Shown here: positions 51,363 through 58,334 of the stretch, in pieces
Layout of the letters: each line of letters opens with the position of its first letter
Numbering within the stretch: the stretch's first letter is position 1
NCBI GenBank assembly: GCA_900314935.1
Contig: OMXE01000020.1
Location: 1 to 58,334 of the forward strand
Direction: 5' to 3'
Length of the DNA stretch: 58,334 nucleotides
Origin: an uncultured Prevotella sp.
GTDB taxonomy: Bacteria > Bacteroidota > Bacteroidia > Bacteroidales > Bacteroidaceae
Notes under the pieces: model-generated
What the model was told of the DNA's origin: nothing
Database searches by the model: none
The model's input: only the letters and a program-made list of their open reading frames with translations
Program-made: the position numbers and the translations under genes

Positions 51363-52667
51363 ATGAGAAAACGACTCATCGTATTTACGATACTATTGCC
51401 ATCGTTGGCATACTCTCAAACCTTGAAAGAGTGCCAGCAGGCAGCCGAGCAGAACTATCCGCTGATACGGCAGTACGAACTGATTGAGAAAACAACAGCG
51501 CTGACAGTGACAAACATCCAGAAAGGGTGGTTGCCGCAGATCTCGGCTTCGGCACAAGCCACCTATCAGAGCGATGTGGCTGCATTCCCCGACCAGATGA
51601 AAGGACTGTATCAGCAAATGGGACTGGATCTCAAAGGACTGGCAAAAGACCAATATCGCGTGGGTGTTGACATTAACCAGACCATCTATGACGGCGGAGC
51701 CATCAATAGTCAGAAAACCATTGCCCGTGAACAAGGGAAGGTACAGGCGGCACAGAACGAAGTCGGTTTATATCAAGTCCGCAAACGTGTCAACGAGATG
51801 TATTTCTCGCTGCTGTTGCTTGACGAGCAACTACGCTTGAACAAAGACCTTCAGGAACTGTTAGTCCATAATGAGAAGAAGCTCTCGTCGATGGTGAAGA
51901 ACGGTACGGCAGCCGAGAGCGATCTGCTGAATGTGCAGGCAGAGCGATTAAACGCCATCCAGCAAGCCACCAACCTGGAATCGCAGAAGCAGATGCTGGT
52001 GAGGATGCTGAGCACGTTCTGTGGCTTGGAGGTAAAAGATCCCCAAAAGCCCGGCATACCTGTTCATGCGCCACAGCAGGAAGAGTATGCCGCTGCGTCA
52101 CAGCAACTCCTGTCTCTTCACCCGGAACTGAAGGCCCTCGATGCCCAACGGGGTCTTCTGGATGCCCAAGAGAAGGCGCTGGATGCAGCTTTAAGACCCA
52201 AGCTTGGCGTATTTGCCCAAGGTTTCTATGGTTACCCAGGTTTGAATATGTTCGAGGATATGATGCGCCACGACTGGAGTCTTAACGGTATTGTCGGCGC
52301 CCGTCTGACTTGGAACATCGGAGCGCTCTACACAAGGAAGAACGACAAGGCGAAACTTGATGGACAACGGTCGATGGTTGATGTGCAGCGTGAGACCTTC
52401 CTCTTCAATAACAACCTGGAACAGATCCAGCAGAATGAGAACATCACACGATATAAGAAGCTGATGACTGACGATGAGAAGATGCTCTCGCTGCGCTCTG
52501 CTGTACGCAAGGCAGCCGAGTCGAAACTCTCGCACGGGATTATCAACGTGAACGATCTGATCCATGAGATCAATCAGGAGAATGCCGCCAAGGTACAGCA
52601 GTCTATACATGAGATTGAGATGCTGAAACAAATCTACGATTTACACTATACTAAAGGAAACAAATGA
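51363..52667 (+). CDS. TolC family outer-membrane efflux protein
   Basis: A 434-residue exported channel protein. A signal peptide (RKRLIVFTILLPSLAYSQ) precedes two OEP-type repeats of long helices: KECQQAAEQNYPLIRQYELIEK and GTAAESDLLNVQAERLNAIQQATNLESQKQMLVRML, then LKALDAQRGLLDAQEKALDAALRPKLGVF and RLTWNIGALYTRKND. It forms the outer-membrane part of the tripartite efflux system encoded downstream. The start is taken at the ATG at 51363; the ATG at 51354 is possible. The next gene overlaps its stop by four bases (ATGA). Confidence 0.93.
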   Translation: MRKRLIVFTILLPSLAYSQTLKECQQAAEQNYPLIRQYELIEKTTALTVTNIQKGWLPQISASAQATYQSDVAAFPDQMKGLYQQMGLDLKGLAKDQYRVGVDINQTIYDGGAINSQKTIAREQGKVQAAQNEVGLYQVRKRVNEMYFSLLLLDEQLRLNKDLQELLVHNEKKLSSMVKNGTAAESDLLNVQAERLNAIQQATNLESQKQMLVRMLSTFCGLEVKDPQKPGIPVHAPQQEEYAAASQQLLSLHPELKALDAQRGLLDAQEKALDAALRPKLGVFAQGFYGYPGLNMFEDMMRHDWSLNGIVGARLTWNIGALYTRKNDKAKLDGQRSMVDVQRETFLFNNNLEQIQQNENITRYKKLMTDDEKMLSLRSAVRKAAESKLSHGIINVNDLIHEINQENAAKVQQSIHEIEMLKQIYDLHYTKGNK

Positions 52668-53599
52668 GAAACAACTATTTATTCATAGCAATTCTTTCCA
52701 CTGCGTTTATGGCTTGTGGAAACGACAAGAAGGAGTATGATGCCACAGGAACCTTCGAAGCGACAGAGGTGACCGTTTCGGCAAAATCAACGGGTGAGAT
52801 AAAGATGTTCAGCGTCACCGAAGGACAGCTCATCGACAGCGGTACCCTCGTGGGAAAGATCGATGCCTACCAACTGCAACAGACGAGTGCTCAGCTGGAA
52901 GCGCAGAAACGACAGTTAGCCTCATCAAGGAGCGCTACCGACAGTCGTAAGCTCGACCTCGAGAAACAGCTCTCTTCCATCAACCAGCAGATTACCAACG
53001 CACAGCGGGAGCGACAGCGTTTCACGGAACTGGTTAACGACGGAGCCGTCCCACGTAAGCAGCTCGACGACATCAACAACCAGATCAAGGTGTTGGAACG
53101 ACAGCGTGAGGCTACACGCGACCAGATTCGCAGTAACAATGCCAGTCTGGCGGAACAGAGCAAGGGCATTGCTGCGCAGATAGAAGGTATCAGTGCCCAG
53201 CAACGACAGATTGCAGATCAGATTACTAATACAGAGGTGAAGGCACCTATCAAGGGTACCGTTCTGGAGAAGTATGTGGAGCAGGGCGAGTTCGTCGCCA
53301 CAGGCAAGCCCCTGTTCAAGATGGCCGATACGGAGAATATGTCTCTTCGTGCCTATATCACCTCTACCCAGCTGCAGAACGTCAAACTCGGTCAGAAGGT
53401 GAAGGTGTTTGCCGACTACGGAAAAGGTCAGAAGAAAGAATACGACGGCACCGTTTCATGGATTTCCAGTCGCAGTGAGTTCACCCCCAAGACCATCCTC
53501 ACAGACGATGAACGGGCTGATCTCGTTTATGCCGTGAAGTTATCCGTGAAAAACGACGGGTATATCAAGATAGGTATGTACGGGGAAGTGAAGTTCTAA
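52664..53599 (+). CDS. HlyD family periplasmic adaptor (YbhG-like)
   Basis: A 311-residue membrane-fusion lipoprotein. The signal (RNNYLFIAILSTAFMACG) has a lipobox Cys. A barrel-sandwich half motif (YDATGTFEATEVTVSAKSTGEI) starts the hairpin, a long coiled coil spans about residues 65-185 (repeated Gln/Arg-rich heptads, one LSSINQQITNAQRERQRF), and VKAPIKGTVLEKYVEQGEFVATGKPLFKMAD closes the lipoyl domain. It bridges the ABC pump and TolC. The four-base overlap with the tolC-like gene indicates coupling. Confidence 0.95.
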   Translation: MRNNYLFIAILSTAFMACGNDKKEYDATGTFEATEVTVSAKSTGEIKMFSVTEGQLIDSGTLVGKIDAYQLQQTSAQLEAQKRQLASSRSATDSRKLDLEKQLSSINQQITNAQRERQRFTELVNDGAVPRKQLDDINNQIKVLERQREATRDQIRSNNASLAEQSKGIAAQIEGISAQQRQIADQITNTEVKAPIKGTVLEKYVEQGEFVATGKPLFKMADTENMSLRAYITSTQLQNVKLGQKVKVFADYGKGQKKEYDGTVSWISSRSEFTPKTILTDDERADLVYAVKLSVKNDGYIKIGMYGEVKF

Positions 53600-53653
53600 T
53601 TGAGAATTGAAAATTGAAAATTGAGAATTGATAATTAAGGATTAAGAATTGAC
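53598..53653. repeat. Heptanucleotide array before the ABC gene
   Basis: Eight 7-base units of the AATTGAG/AATTGAA type, the last degenerate (AATTAAG, GATTAAG, AATTGAC), fill the gap between the adaptor stop codon and the ABC start at 53655. Confidence 0.85.
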
Positions 53654-53654
53654 C

Positions 53655-55145
53655 ATGATGAGTGCCATTGAAGTCAAGGATGTCAGTAAGAGCTACGGCA
53701 AGGTACTTGCCCTCGACTCCGTTTCCTTCTCCGTCGAGAAGGGTGAGGTGTTCGGCCTTATCGGTCCTGACGGAGCGGGTAAGACAACAATGTACCGTAT
53801 TCTCTGTTCACTGCTACTGCCCGAAAAGGGTACAGCAACGGTTGATGGCTTCGATGTGGTAAAAGAGATGAAAGAGGTCCGGCGACGAGTTGGCTACATG
53901 CCCGGACGGTTCTCACTCTATCAAGACCTGACCGTAGAGGAGAACCTGGCGTTCTTCGCAACCCTCTTCGGAACGACTGTAGAGGAAGGTTACGACTCTA
54001 TCAAAGCCATCTATTCGCAGATTGAACCCTTCAAACATCGCAGGGCTGGAGCACTCTCTGGTGGTATGAAGCAGAAGCTGGCACTGAGTTGCGCACTTGT
54101 TCATCAGCCGAGCATACTCTTCCTCGACGAACCCACCACAGGTGTTGATCCTGTCAGTCGTAAGGAACTGTGGGAGATGCTCGTTATGCTGAAAGAGCGC
54201 GGCATCACCATTGTAGCCTCCACGCCCTATCTCGACGAGGTGCACTGCTGTGAACGTGTGGCGTTCCTCCATCAAGGGAAGATACAGGGAGTAGGAACCC
54301 CTGACCACATCCTCACGGAGTTTGCCAGCATCTTCAATCCGCCACCTATTTCCAAGTGCGATTCCTCTGAAGGCGAGCTCACATCAGCCTCCACTCTCGC
54401 CCATCCGGACAACATCATCGAGGTTTCTCACCTGGTCAAGGCCTTCGGCTCTTTCCATGCGGTTGACGACATCAGCTTCTCGGTTAAGAAGGGTGAGATC
54501 TTCGGTTTCCTCGGCGCGAACGGAGCGGGTAAGACAACAGCGATGCACATGCTGACTGGTCTGAACCAGCCGACAAGTGGCACGGGGCGTGTTTGTGGTT
54601 ATGACATCTGCACTGAGCATGAACAGATCAAGAAGCACATCGGTTACATGAGTCAGAAGTTCTCATTGTATGAGGACTTGACCGTTGCCGAGAACATCCG
54701 TCTTTTCGCAGGCATCTATGGGATGCACGACAATGAGATCAAAAGAAAGACCGACGAACTGCTGGAACGCCTGCAGTTCGCCGATCACAAGAACACGTTG
54801 GTCAAGAGTCTGCCCCTTGGCTGGAAGCAGAAGCTGGCCTTCTCCGTCAGTATCTTCCACGAACCAGGAGTGGTCTTTCTCGATGAGCCTACGGGAGGTG
54901 TCGATCCTGCCACGCGCCGTCAGTTCTGGGAACTTATCTACGATGCCGCCTCTCGTGGCATCACGGTCTTTGTAACCACCCATTACATGGATGAGGCAGA
55001 ATACTGCGACCGCATCTCGATCATGGTCGATGGGAAGATCAAGGCGATGGGAACACCAGCAGCGTTGAAGCAGGAGTATCATCAGCCCGATATCGACCAT
55101 GTCTTTACCTATCTTGCCCGACAATCCACACGAATTGATGCTTAA
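53655..55145 (+). CDS. Tandem ABC ATPase (YbhF-like) of the efflux pump
   Basis: A 496-residue protein with two fused ABC ATPase domains. Domain 1 (about 1-225) has Walker A GPDGAGKTT, where Asp replaces the usual Asn, the signature LSGGMKQKLAL and Walker B SILFLDEPTTGVDP. Domain 2 (about 255-490) has Walker A GANGAGKTT, a degenerate signature (LPLGWKQKLAF) and VVFLDEPTGGVDP. This pair of features is typical of YbhF. The start is ATG 53655 or 53658. It powers export by the two permeases that follow 6 and 66 bases further on in the same operon. Confidence 0.95.
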   Translation: MMSAIEVKDVSKSYGKVLALDSVSFSVEKGEVFGLIGPDGAGKTTMYRILCSLLLPEKGTATVDGFDVVKEMKEVRRRVGYMPGRFSLYQDLTVEENLAFFATLFGTTVEEGYDSIKAIYSQIEPFKHRRAGALSGGMKQKLALSCALVHQPSILFLDEPTTGVDPVSRKELWEMLVMLKERGITIVASTPYLDEVHCCERVAFLHQGKIQGVGTPDHILTEFASIFNPPPISKCDSSEGELTSASTLAHPDNIIEVSHLVKAFGSFHAVDDISFSVKKGEIFGFLGANGAGKTTAMHMLTGLNQPTSGTGRVCGYDICTEHEQIKKHIGYMSQKFSLYEDLTVAENIRLFAGIYGMHDNEIKRKTDELLERLQFADHKNTLVKSLPLGWKQKLAFSVSIFHEPGVVFLDEPTGGVDPATRRQFWELIYDAASRGITVFVTTHYMDEAEYCDRISIMVDGKIKAMGTPAALKQEYHQPDIDHVFTYLARQSTRIDA

Positions 55146-55151
55146 TATGAT

Positions 55152-56207
55152 ATGAAACTGTTCTTCTCGTTCATCATCAAGGAAACCCGTCACATCCTGC
55201 GCGACAAACGTACGATGCTGATTCTCTTCGGTATGCCGCTGGTGCTGATGCTGCTCTTCGGCTTCGCCATCAGGACGGATGTGAAGAATGTGCGTACCAT
55301 TGTGGTTATTGCCAACAGCGACCATGCAACACAGCAGACCGTAGAACGACTCTCCCAATCGGAGTATTTCACCATTGTCAAGACCGTCGGCACACCGCAG
55401 GAGGCCGAGAACCTTATCCGCCATCAGAAGGCAGACATGGCGGTGGTGTTCGGTGCCGGGTTTGCCAGTAAGAAATCAGGGATACAGTTCATCGTTGATG
55501 GTGCCGACCCCAACATGGCACAACAGTGGACAGCCTACGCTCAGAACACACTCAGCAATCAGGACATTTCCATCAATACCAAGATGCTCTACAACCCTCA
55601 GATGAAGTCGGCCTATAACTTCGTGCCCGCCATCATGGGTATGTTGTTGATGCTGATCTGTGCCATGATGACCTCCATCTCCATTGTCCGCGAGAAGGAG
55701 CGTGGCACGATGGAGGTGCTACTGGTGTCGCCTACCAAGCCACTGATGATTATCGTGGCCAAGGCCGTGCCCTATCTGGCATTGGCGTTCGTCATCATGA
55801 TCATCATCCTGCTCATGGCACGGTTCGTTCTCGGCGTACCCCTCATGGGTTCGCTGTTCTGGATCTTCGTCATCTCTATCGTTTACATCCTACTGGCGCT
55901 GGCATTGGGCTTGTTGGTCTCCAACGTGGCGCAGACACAACTGGTGGCACTACTCATGTCGGCAATGGTACTCCTGATGCCTATCGTGATGCTGAGTGGG
56001 ATGATATTCCCTGTGGAGTCGATGCCCCGCATCCTGCAATGGATATCGGCCATCATTCCCACGCGCTACTACATCTCTGCCATGCGCAAGATGATGATCA
56101 TGGGTGTTGGCATTGAACAGGTGCTCTTCGAGCTGACTGTCCTTTCAGCGATGTTTGTTGCGCTGCTGACCCTCGCATTGAAAACGTTTAAAGTAAGACT
56201 GGAATAA
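55152..56207 (+). CDS. ABC-2 type permease (YbhS-like)
   Basis: A 351-residue permease. An N-terminal helix (MLILFGMPLVLMLLFGFAI, about residues 22-40) is followed by a periplasmic loop (about 45-165) and five C-terminal helices, including NFVPAIMGMLLMLICAMMTSISIVREKERGTMEVLLVSP, the ABC-2 coupling-helix region. It pairs with the next gene to form the membrane channel of the efflux pump. Six bases separate it from the ATPase gene. Confidence 0.93.
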   Translation: MKLFFSFIIKETRHILRDKRTMLILFGMPLVLMLLFGFAIRTDVKNVRTIVVIANSDHATQQTVERLSQSEYFTIVKTVGTPQEAENLIRHQKADMAVVFGAGFASKKSGIQFIVDGADPNMAQQWTAYAQNTLSNQDISINTKMLYNPQMKSAYNFVPAIMGMLLMLICAMMTSISIVREKERGTMEVLLVSPTKPLMIIVAKAVPYLALAFVIMIIILLMARFVLGVPLMGSLFWIFVISIVYILLALALGLLVSNVAQTQLVALLMSAMVLLMPIVMLSGMIFPVESMPRILQWISAIIPTRYYISAMRKMMIMGVGIEQVLFELTVLSAMFVALLTLALKTFKVRLE

Positions 56208-56211
56208 TACC

Positions 56212-57285
56212 ATGCTCAGATACCTCATACAGAAAGAGTTCACGCAGATTCGTCGCAACGCGTTTCTGCCCCGCCTCATCATCGTTTTCCCCATCATGGT
56301 GATGTGTGTTCTGCCATGGGTGATGAACATGGAAGTGAAGAACATCGTGGTCGATGTGGTTGACCTTGATCATTCAACAGTATCTCAACGACTGGTTCAC
56401 GACATCGAGCAAAACCATTATTTCATCTTCCATGGACAGAAGTCCACGTATGCCGAGGCCTTGAAAGACATTGAGCATACCCGTGCTGATGTGGTTGTGG
56501 TAATACCGCAAGACTATAGTAAGGATATGGTCAATGGAAAGCAGCCACAGGTTCTTATCGCCGCCAATGCCGTGAATGGTACGAAGGGAGCCATCGGCAG
56601 TGCGTATTTGAGTCAGATTATGGCGTCCTACAGGCCACTTTCCACACCTCTCGCCCCGCAAACACTTACGCTTTACAATCCCTATAAGAACTTCAAGCTC
56701 TTTATGATTCCTGCCCTTTTCGCCATTGTGATGATGCTGATGACTGGTTTCCTGCCTGCCCTCAACATCGTGAGCGAGAAGGAATCGGGCACCATCGAGC
56801 AGATGAACGTCACACCGGTATCGAAATGGTCGTTTATCCTTGCTAAGCTCATTCCCTACTGGATCATTGCCCTCTTTGTTATCACCGTCTGTCTGCTGCT
56901 CGCATGGCTCGTCTATGGCATCACCTCTTCGGGTCCGCTATGGCTCATCTATTTGTTGTCGATGCTCCTCGCCCTGTTCTTCTCTTCATTAGGACTGATC
57001 ATCTCCAACTACTCCGACACCATGCAGCAGGCAGTCTTCGTGATGTGGTTCTTTGTAGTCATCATGCTCCTCCTATCAGGTCTCTTCACTCCCACACGTT
57101 CCATGCCCTCATGGTCGTACCTCACAACCTACATCAATCCTGTCAGTTACTTCGTGGAAGCCGTGCGTACCATCTTCGTCCGTGGCGGCAATTTCCAAAG
57201 TGTCTGGCATCAGGTGGTAGCACTCTCCATCATCGCCACCTTCATGGGTGGATGGGCCATCATCAGTTATAAGAAGAATCATTAG
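56212..57285 (+). CDS. ABC-2 type permease (YbhR-like)
   Basis: A 357-residue permease with the same plan: N-terminal helix (PRLIIVFPIMVMCVLPWVM, about 20-38), large periplasmic loop, and five C-terminal helices around ALNIVSEKESGTIEQMNVTPVSKW. It starts 4 bases after the first permease, completing the TolC-HlyD-ATPase-permease-permease operon. Related pumps export antibiotics, bile-like compounds or cations; the substrate here is unknown. No terminator with a T run was seen after it. Confidence 0.93.
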   Translation: MLRYLIQKEFTQIRRNAFLPRLIIVFPIMVMCVLPWVMNMEVKNIVVDVVDLDHSTVSQRLVHDIEQNHYFIFHGQKSTYAEALKDIEHTRADVVVVIPQDYSKDMVNGKQPQVLIAANAVNGTKGAIGSAYLSQIMASYRPLSTPLAPQTLTLYNPYKNFKLFMIPALFAIVMMLMTGFLPALNIVSEKESGTIEQMNVTPVSKWSFILAKLIPYWIIALFVITVCLLLAWLVYGITSSGPLWLIYLLSMLLALFFSSLGLIISNYSDTMQQAVFVMWFFVVIMLLLSGLFTPTRSMPSWSYLTTYINPVSYFVEAVRTIFVRGGNFQSVWHQVVALSIIATFMGGWAIISYKKNH

Positions 57286-57305
57286 GGAACCGTCCCTAAC
57301 CTTTA

Positions 57306-57320
57306 TTCCCAACATGGGAA
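57306..57320. other. Hairpin TTCCCA-ACA-TGGGAA
   Basis: A six-base palindrome nearly identical to that at 21078-21092. No T run follows, so it is unlikely to be an intrinsic terminator. Confidence 0.55.
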
Positions 57321-57377
57321 CAAATTGTTATATGGCAGGAAACTCTCACTACTCAACATGGAAACGCCAATTTCAGT

Positions 57378-57555
57378 AAAAGTCTAACGATGTGAACTTT
57401 TTCGATAAGCCGAATGAGCCATTCAAGCTTGCTTAGAAATGGCCATGGCGAGAAAAAGTCTAACGAATGTGAACTTTTTCGATAAGCCAAATGAGCCATT
57501 CAAGCTTGCTTAGAAATGGCCATGGCGAGGAAAAGTCTAACGAATGTGAACTTTT
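57378..57555. repeat. 77-bp direct repeat, two full copies and a 25-bp third copy
   Basis: Units start at 57378 (76 bp, one base deleted), 57454 (77 bp) and 57531 (25 bp only). Each begins AAAAGTCTAACGAATGTGAA with small changes. The ends of this element, AAAAGT and ACTTTT, are inverted. Units also contain a GCCATT/AATGGC stem. Confidence 0.92.
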
Positions 57556-57578
57556 GTGAACTTTTTTCTTGCGAATTA

Positions 57579-57610
57579 TTTGGAACTTTCATTGGTAGTA
57601 TCTATATTTG
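57579..57610 (+). promoter_or_regulatory. Promoter of the last gene
   Basis: TTTGG (57579-57583) and TATATTTG (57603-57610) are 19 bases apart, full consensus. The three repeat elements end 24 bases upstream. Confidence 0.75.
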
Positions 57611-57665
57611 CATCGGATTGGTGAGGTTCATTTCTAAAGCGTTCCTCTGATTCACTAACGAAGCA

Positions 57666-58334
57666 ATGATGAAAAAGGTATATCTTATAGTATCATTTAT
57701 GTTCCTGGTTAATATAGGTGTCATCCTTCCAGCAGGAGCACAAACGATTCTCCTCGATAAGGAATCCAGTAGACCGATTGTACGTGCTTCGGTCTTCGAT
57801 GAGGAAAACCATACGGTTGGCTTGACAGATTCCAATGGGTTCCTACCAGACTTGCAGGGAGCAAGGCAGATACGTATCACATGCCTTGGCTATCAGACAA
57901 TGGAAACAAAAGTGTCAGATATCGGTAAGGAACTCTATCTCGTGCCAATGGACTATCCCTTGAAGGAAGTCGTTGTGAATAGTGATTCACAATACTCCCG
58001 TCTGAAACTGACATGCTACTATCGTGACTTCGTTGTTTTCGGCGGCAGGATATATACAGACATGCTGGGAGGCAATACAGACCTGTTTTACAGTGATGGC
58101 ATCTGTACCATATATATACCGCGACCCACCTATGGCGGGATACTGAGTGGTACACGTCGTGTGAATGAGATAAGACGGGATGTTGTAGGAAGTGGTCTGT
58201 TTGGCTATACGGACGTAGAGGACATGCTGTTCCTTTGGGGGCGGAGCATGGTGGATATCGTAAAGAACAAAGAGATGTACGTTACTACAGAGGAGGGGAA
58301 TGTGACAACCGCGTACCGGAAGAAGAAGGACTCT
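57666..58334 (+). CDS. Exported protein with carboxypeptidase-regulatory-like domain, cut by the window end
   Basis: An open frame of 223 codons from the ATG at 57666 (or 57669) that runs off the window without a stop. A signal peptide (KKVYLIVSFMFLVNIGVILPAGAQ) precedes a carboxypeptidase D regulatory-like fold (about residues 27-105): PIVRASVFDEENHTVGLTDS, then IRITCLGYQTME and PLKEVVVNS, as found at the start of Bacteroidetes outer-membrane proteins. The part after about 110 is not recognised and is not an obvious TonB plug. It may be a non-receptor surface protein with this N-terminal domain. Confidence 0.8.
   Translation, partial: MMKKVYLIVSFMFLVNIGVILPAGAQTILLDKESSRPIVRASVFDEENHTVGLTDSNGFLPDLQGARQIRITCLGYQTMETKVSDIGKELYLVPMDYPLKEVVVNSDSQYSRLKLTCYYRDFVVFGGRIYTDMLGGNTDLFYSDGICTIYIPRPTYGGILSGTRRVNEIRRDVVGSGLFGYTDVEDMLFLWGRSMVDIVKNKEMYVTTEEGNVTTAYRKKKDS

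Larger units (their letters stand above)
57286..57665. other. Repeat-bearing intergenic region before the last gene
   Basis: No gene is present. It holds a TTCCCA-ACA-TGGGAA hairpin (57306-57320), direct repeats of 77 bp, and a consensus promoter at 57579-57610. Confidence 0.75.

Noticed and set aside
57378..57555. CRISPR array at 57.4 kb
   Set aside because: The units are contiguous 77-bp duplications with no unique spacers.

Overview
The window looks like chromosome from a Prevotella-like member of the Bacteroidales (Bacteroidota). The evidence is the gene content: TonB-dependent receptor, DUF4270 lipoprotein, Lnb/DUF4105, CotH protein with a sorting-like C-terminus, archaeal-type ProRS, an about 1,120-residue SecA and a methylmalonyl-CoA decarboxylase operon. 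Promoters also fit the Bacteroidetes pattern (TTTG at -33, about 20 bases, TAnnTTTG at -7), and Shine-Dalgarno sequences are scarce. No plasmid, phage, insertion sequence or CRISPR array was recognised. Almost all identifications come from reading protein motifs by eye.

Layout. 0-12 kb is mixed accessory and envelope material: a deoxyribosyltransferase-like gene, a YgjP-like metalloprotease, a mini repeat protein, a serine hydrolase, an esterase, a DUF4153 membrane protein, an M6 protease, a flavin reductase, a frameshifted CotH protein and tRNA-Ser(UGA). 12-20.5 kb is metabolic: a PanE-like reductase, GH43, a TonB-dependent receptor, then methylmalonyl-CoA epimerase-mmdA-mmdE-mmdC, the succinate/propionate module, which here has no membrane beta subunit. 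20.4-21.6 kb is a 1.2-kb non-coding region packed with phased repeats. 21.6-24.1 kb holds a half-length starch-synthase-like protein and a DUF4270 lipoprotein.

24-35.5 kb is mostly minus-strand housekeeping: UvrD/PcrA, MtgA, OmpA lipoprotein, ProRS (plus strand), a SurA/PpiD-like foldase, a CBS-domain membrane protein, LptC and an outer-membrane barrel. 35.7-47.3 kb is a plus-strand run: Lnb-like acyltransferase, a degenerate alkaline-phosphatase-like protein, SecA, an ABC ATPase, 5'-nucleotidase, NudC, ThiE-like protein, Prs and RlmH. 47.4-50.3 kb is uxuA-uxuB for hexuronate breakdown. 50.3-57.3 kb is an AraC regulator divergent from a five-gene TolC/HlyD/ABC efflux operon of the YbhGFSR type. 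The window ends in a carboxypeptidase-regulatory-domain protein preceded by 77-bp direct repeats.

Most promising for follow-up: the 20.9-21.5 kb array, with five AACATACAC motifs facing five inverted copies and other repeats at 21-22 bp periods; the apparent pseudo-alkaline-phosphatase translationally coupled to the Lnb gene; the missing mmdB next to the repeat array; and the triplicated element upstream of the last gene.
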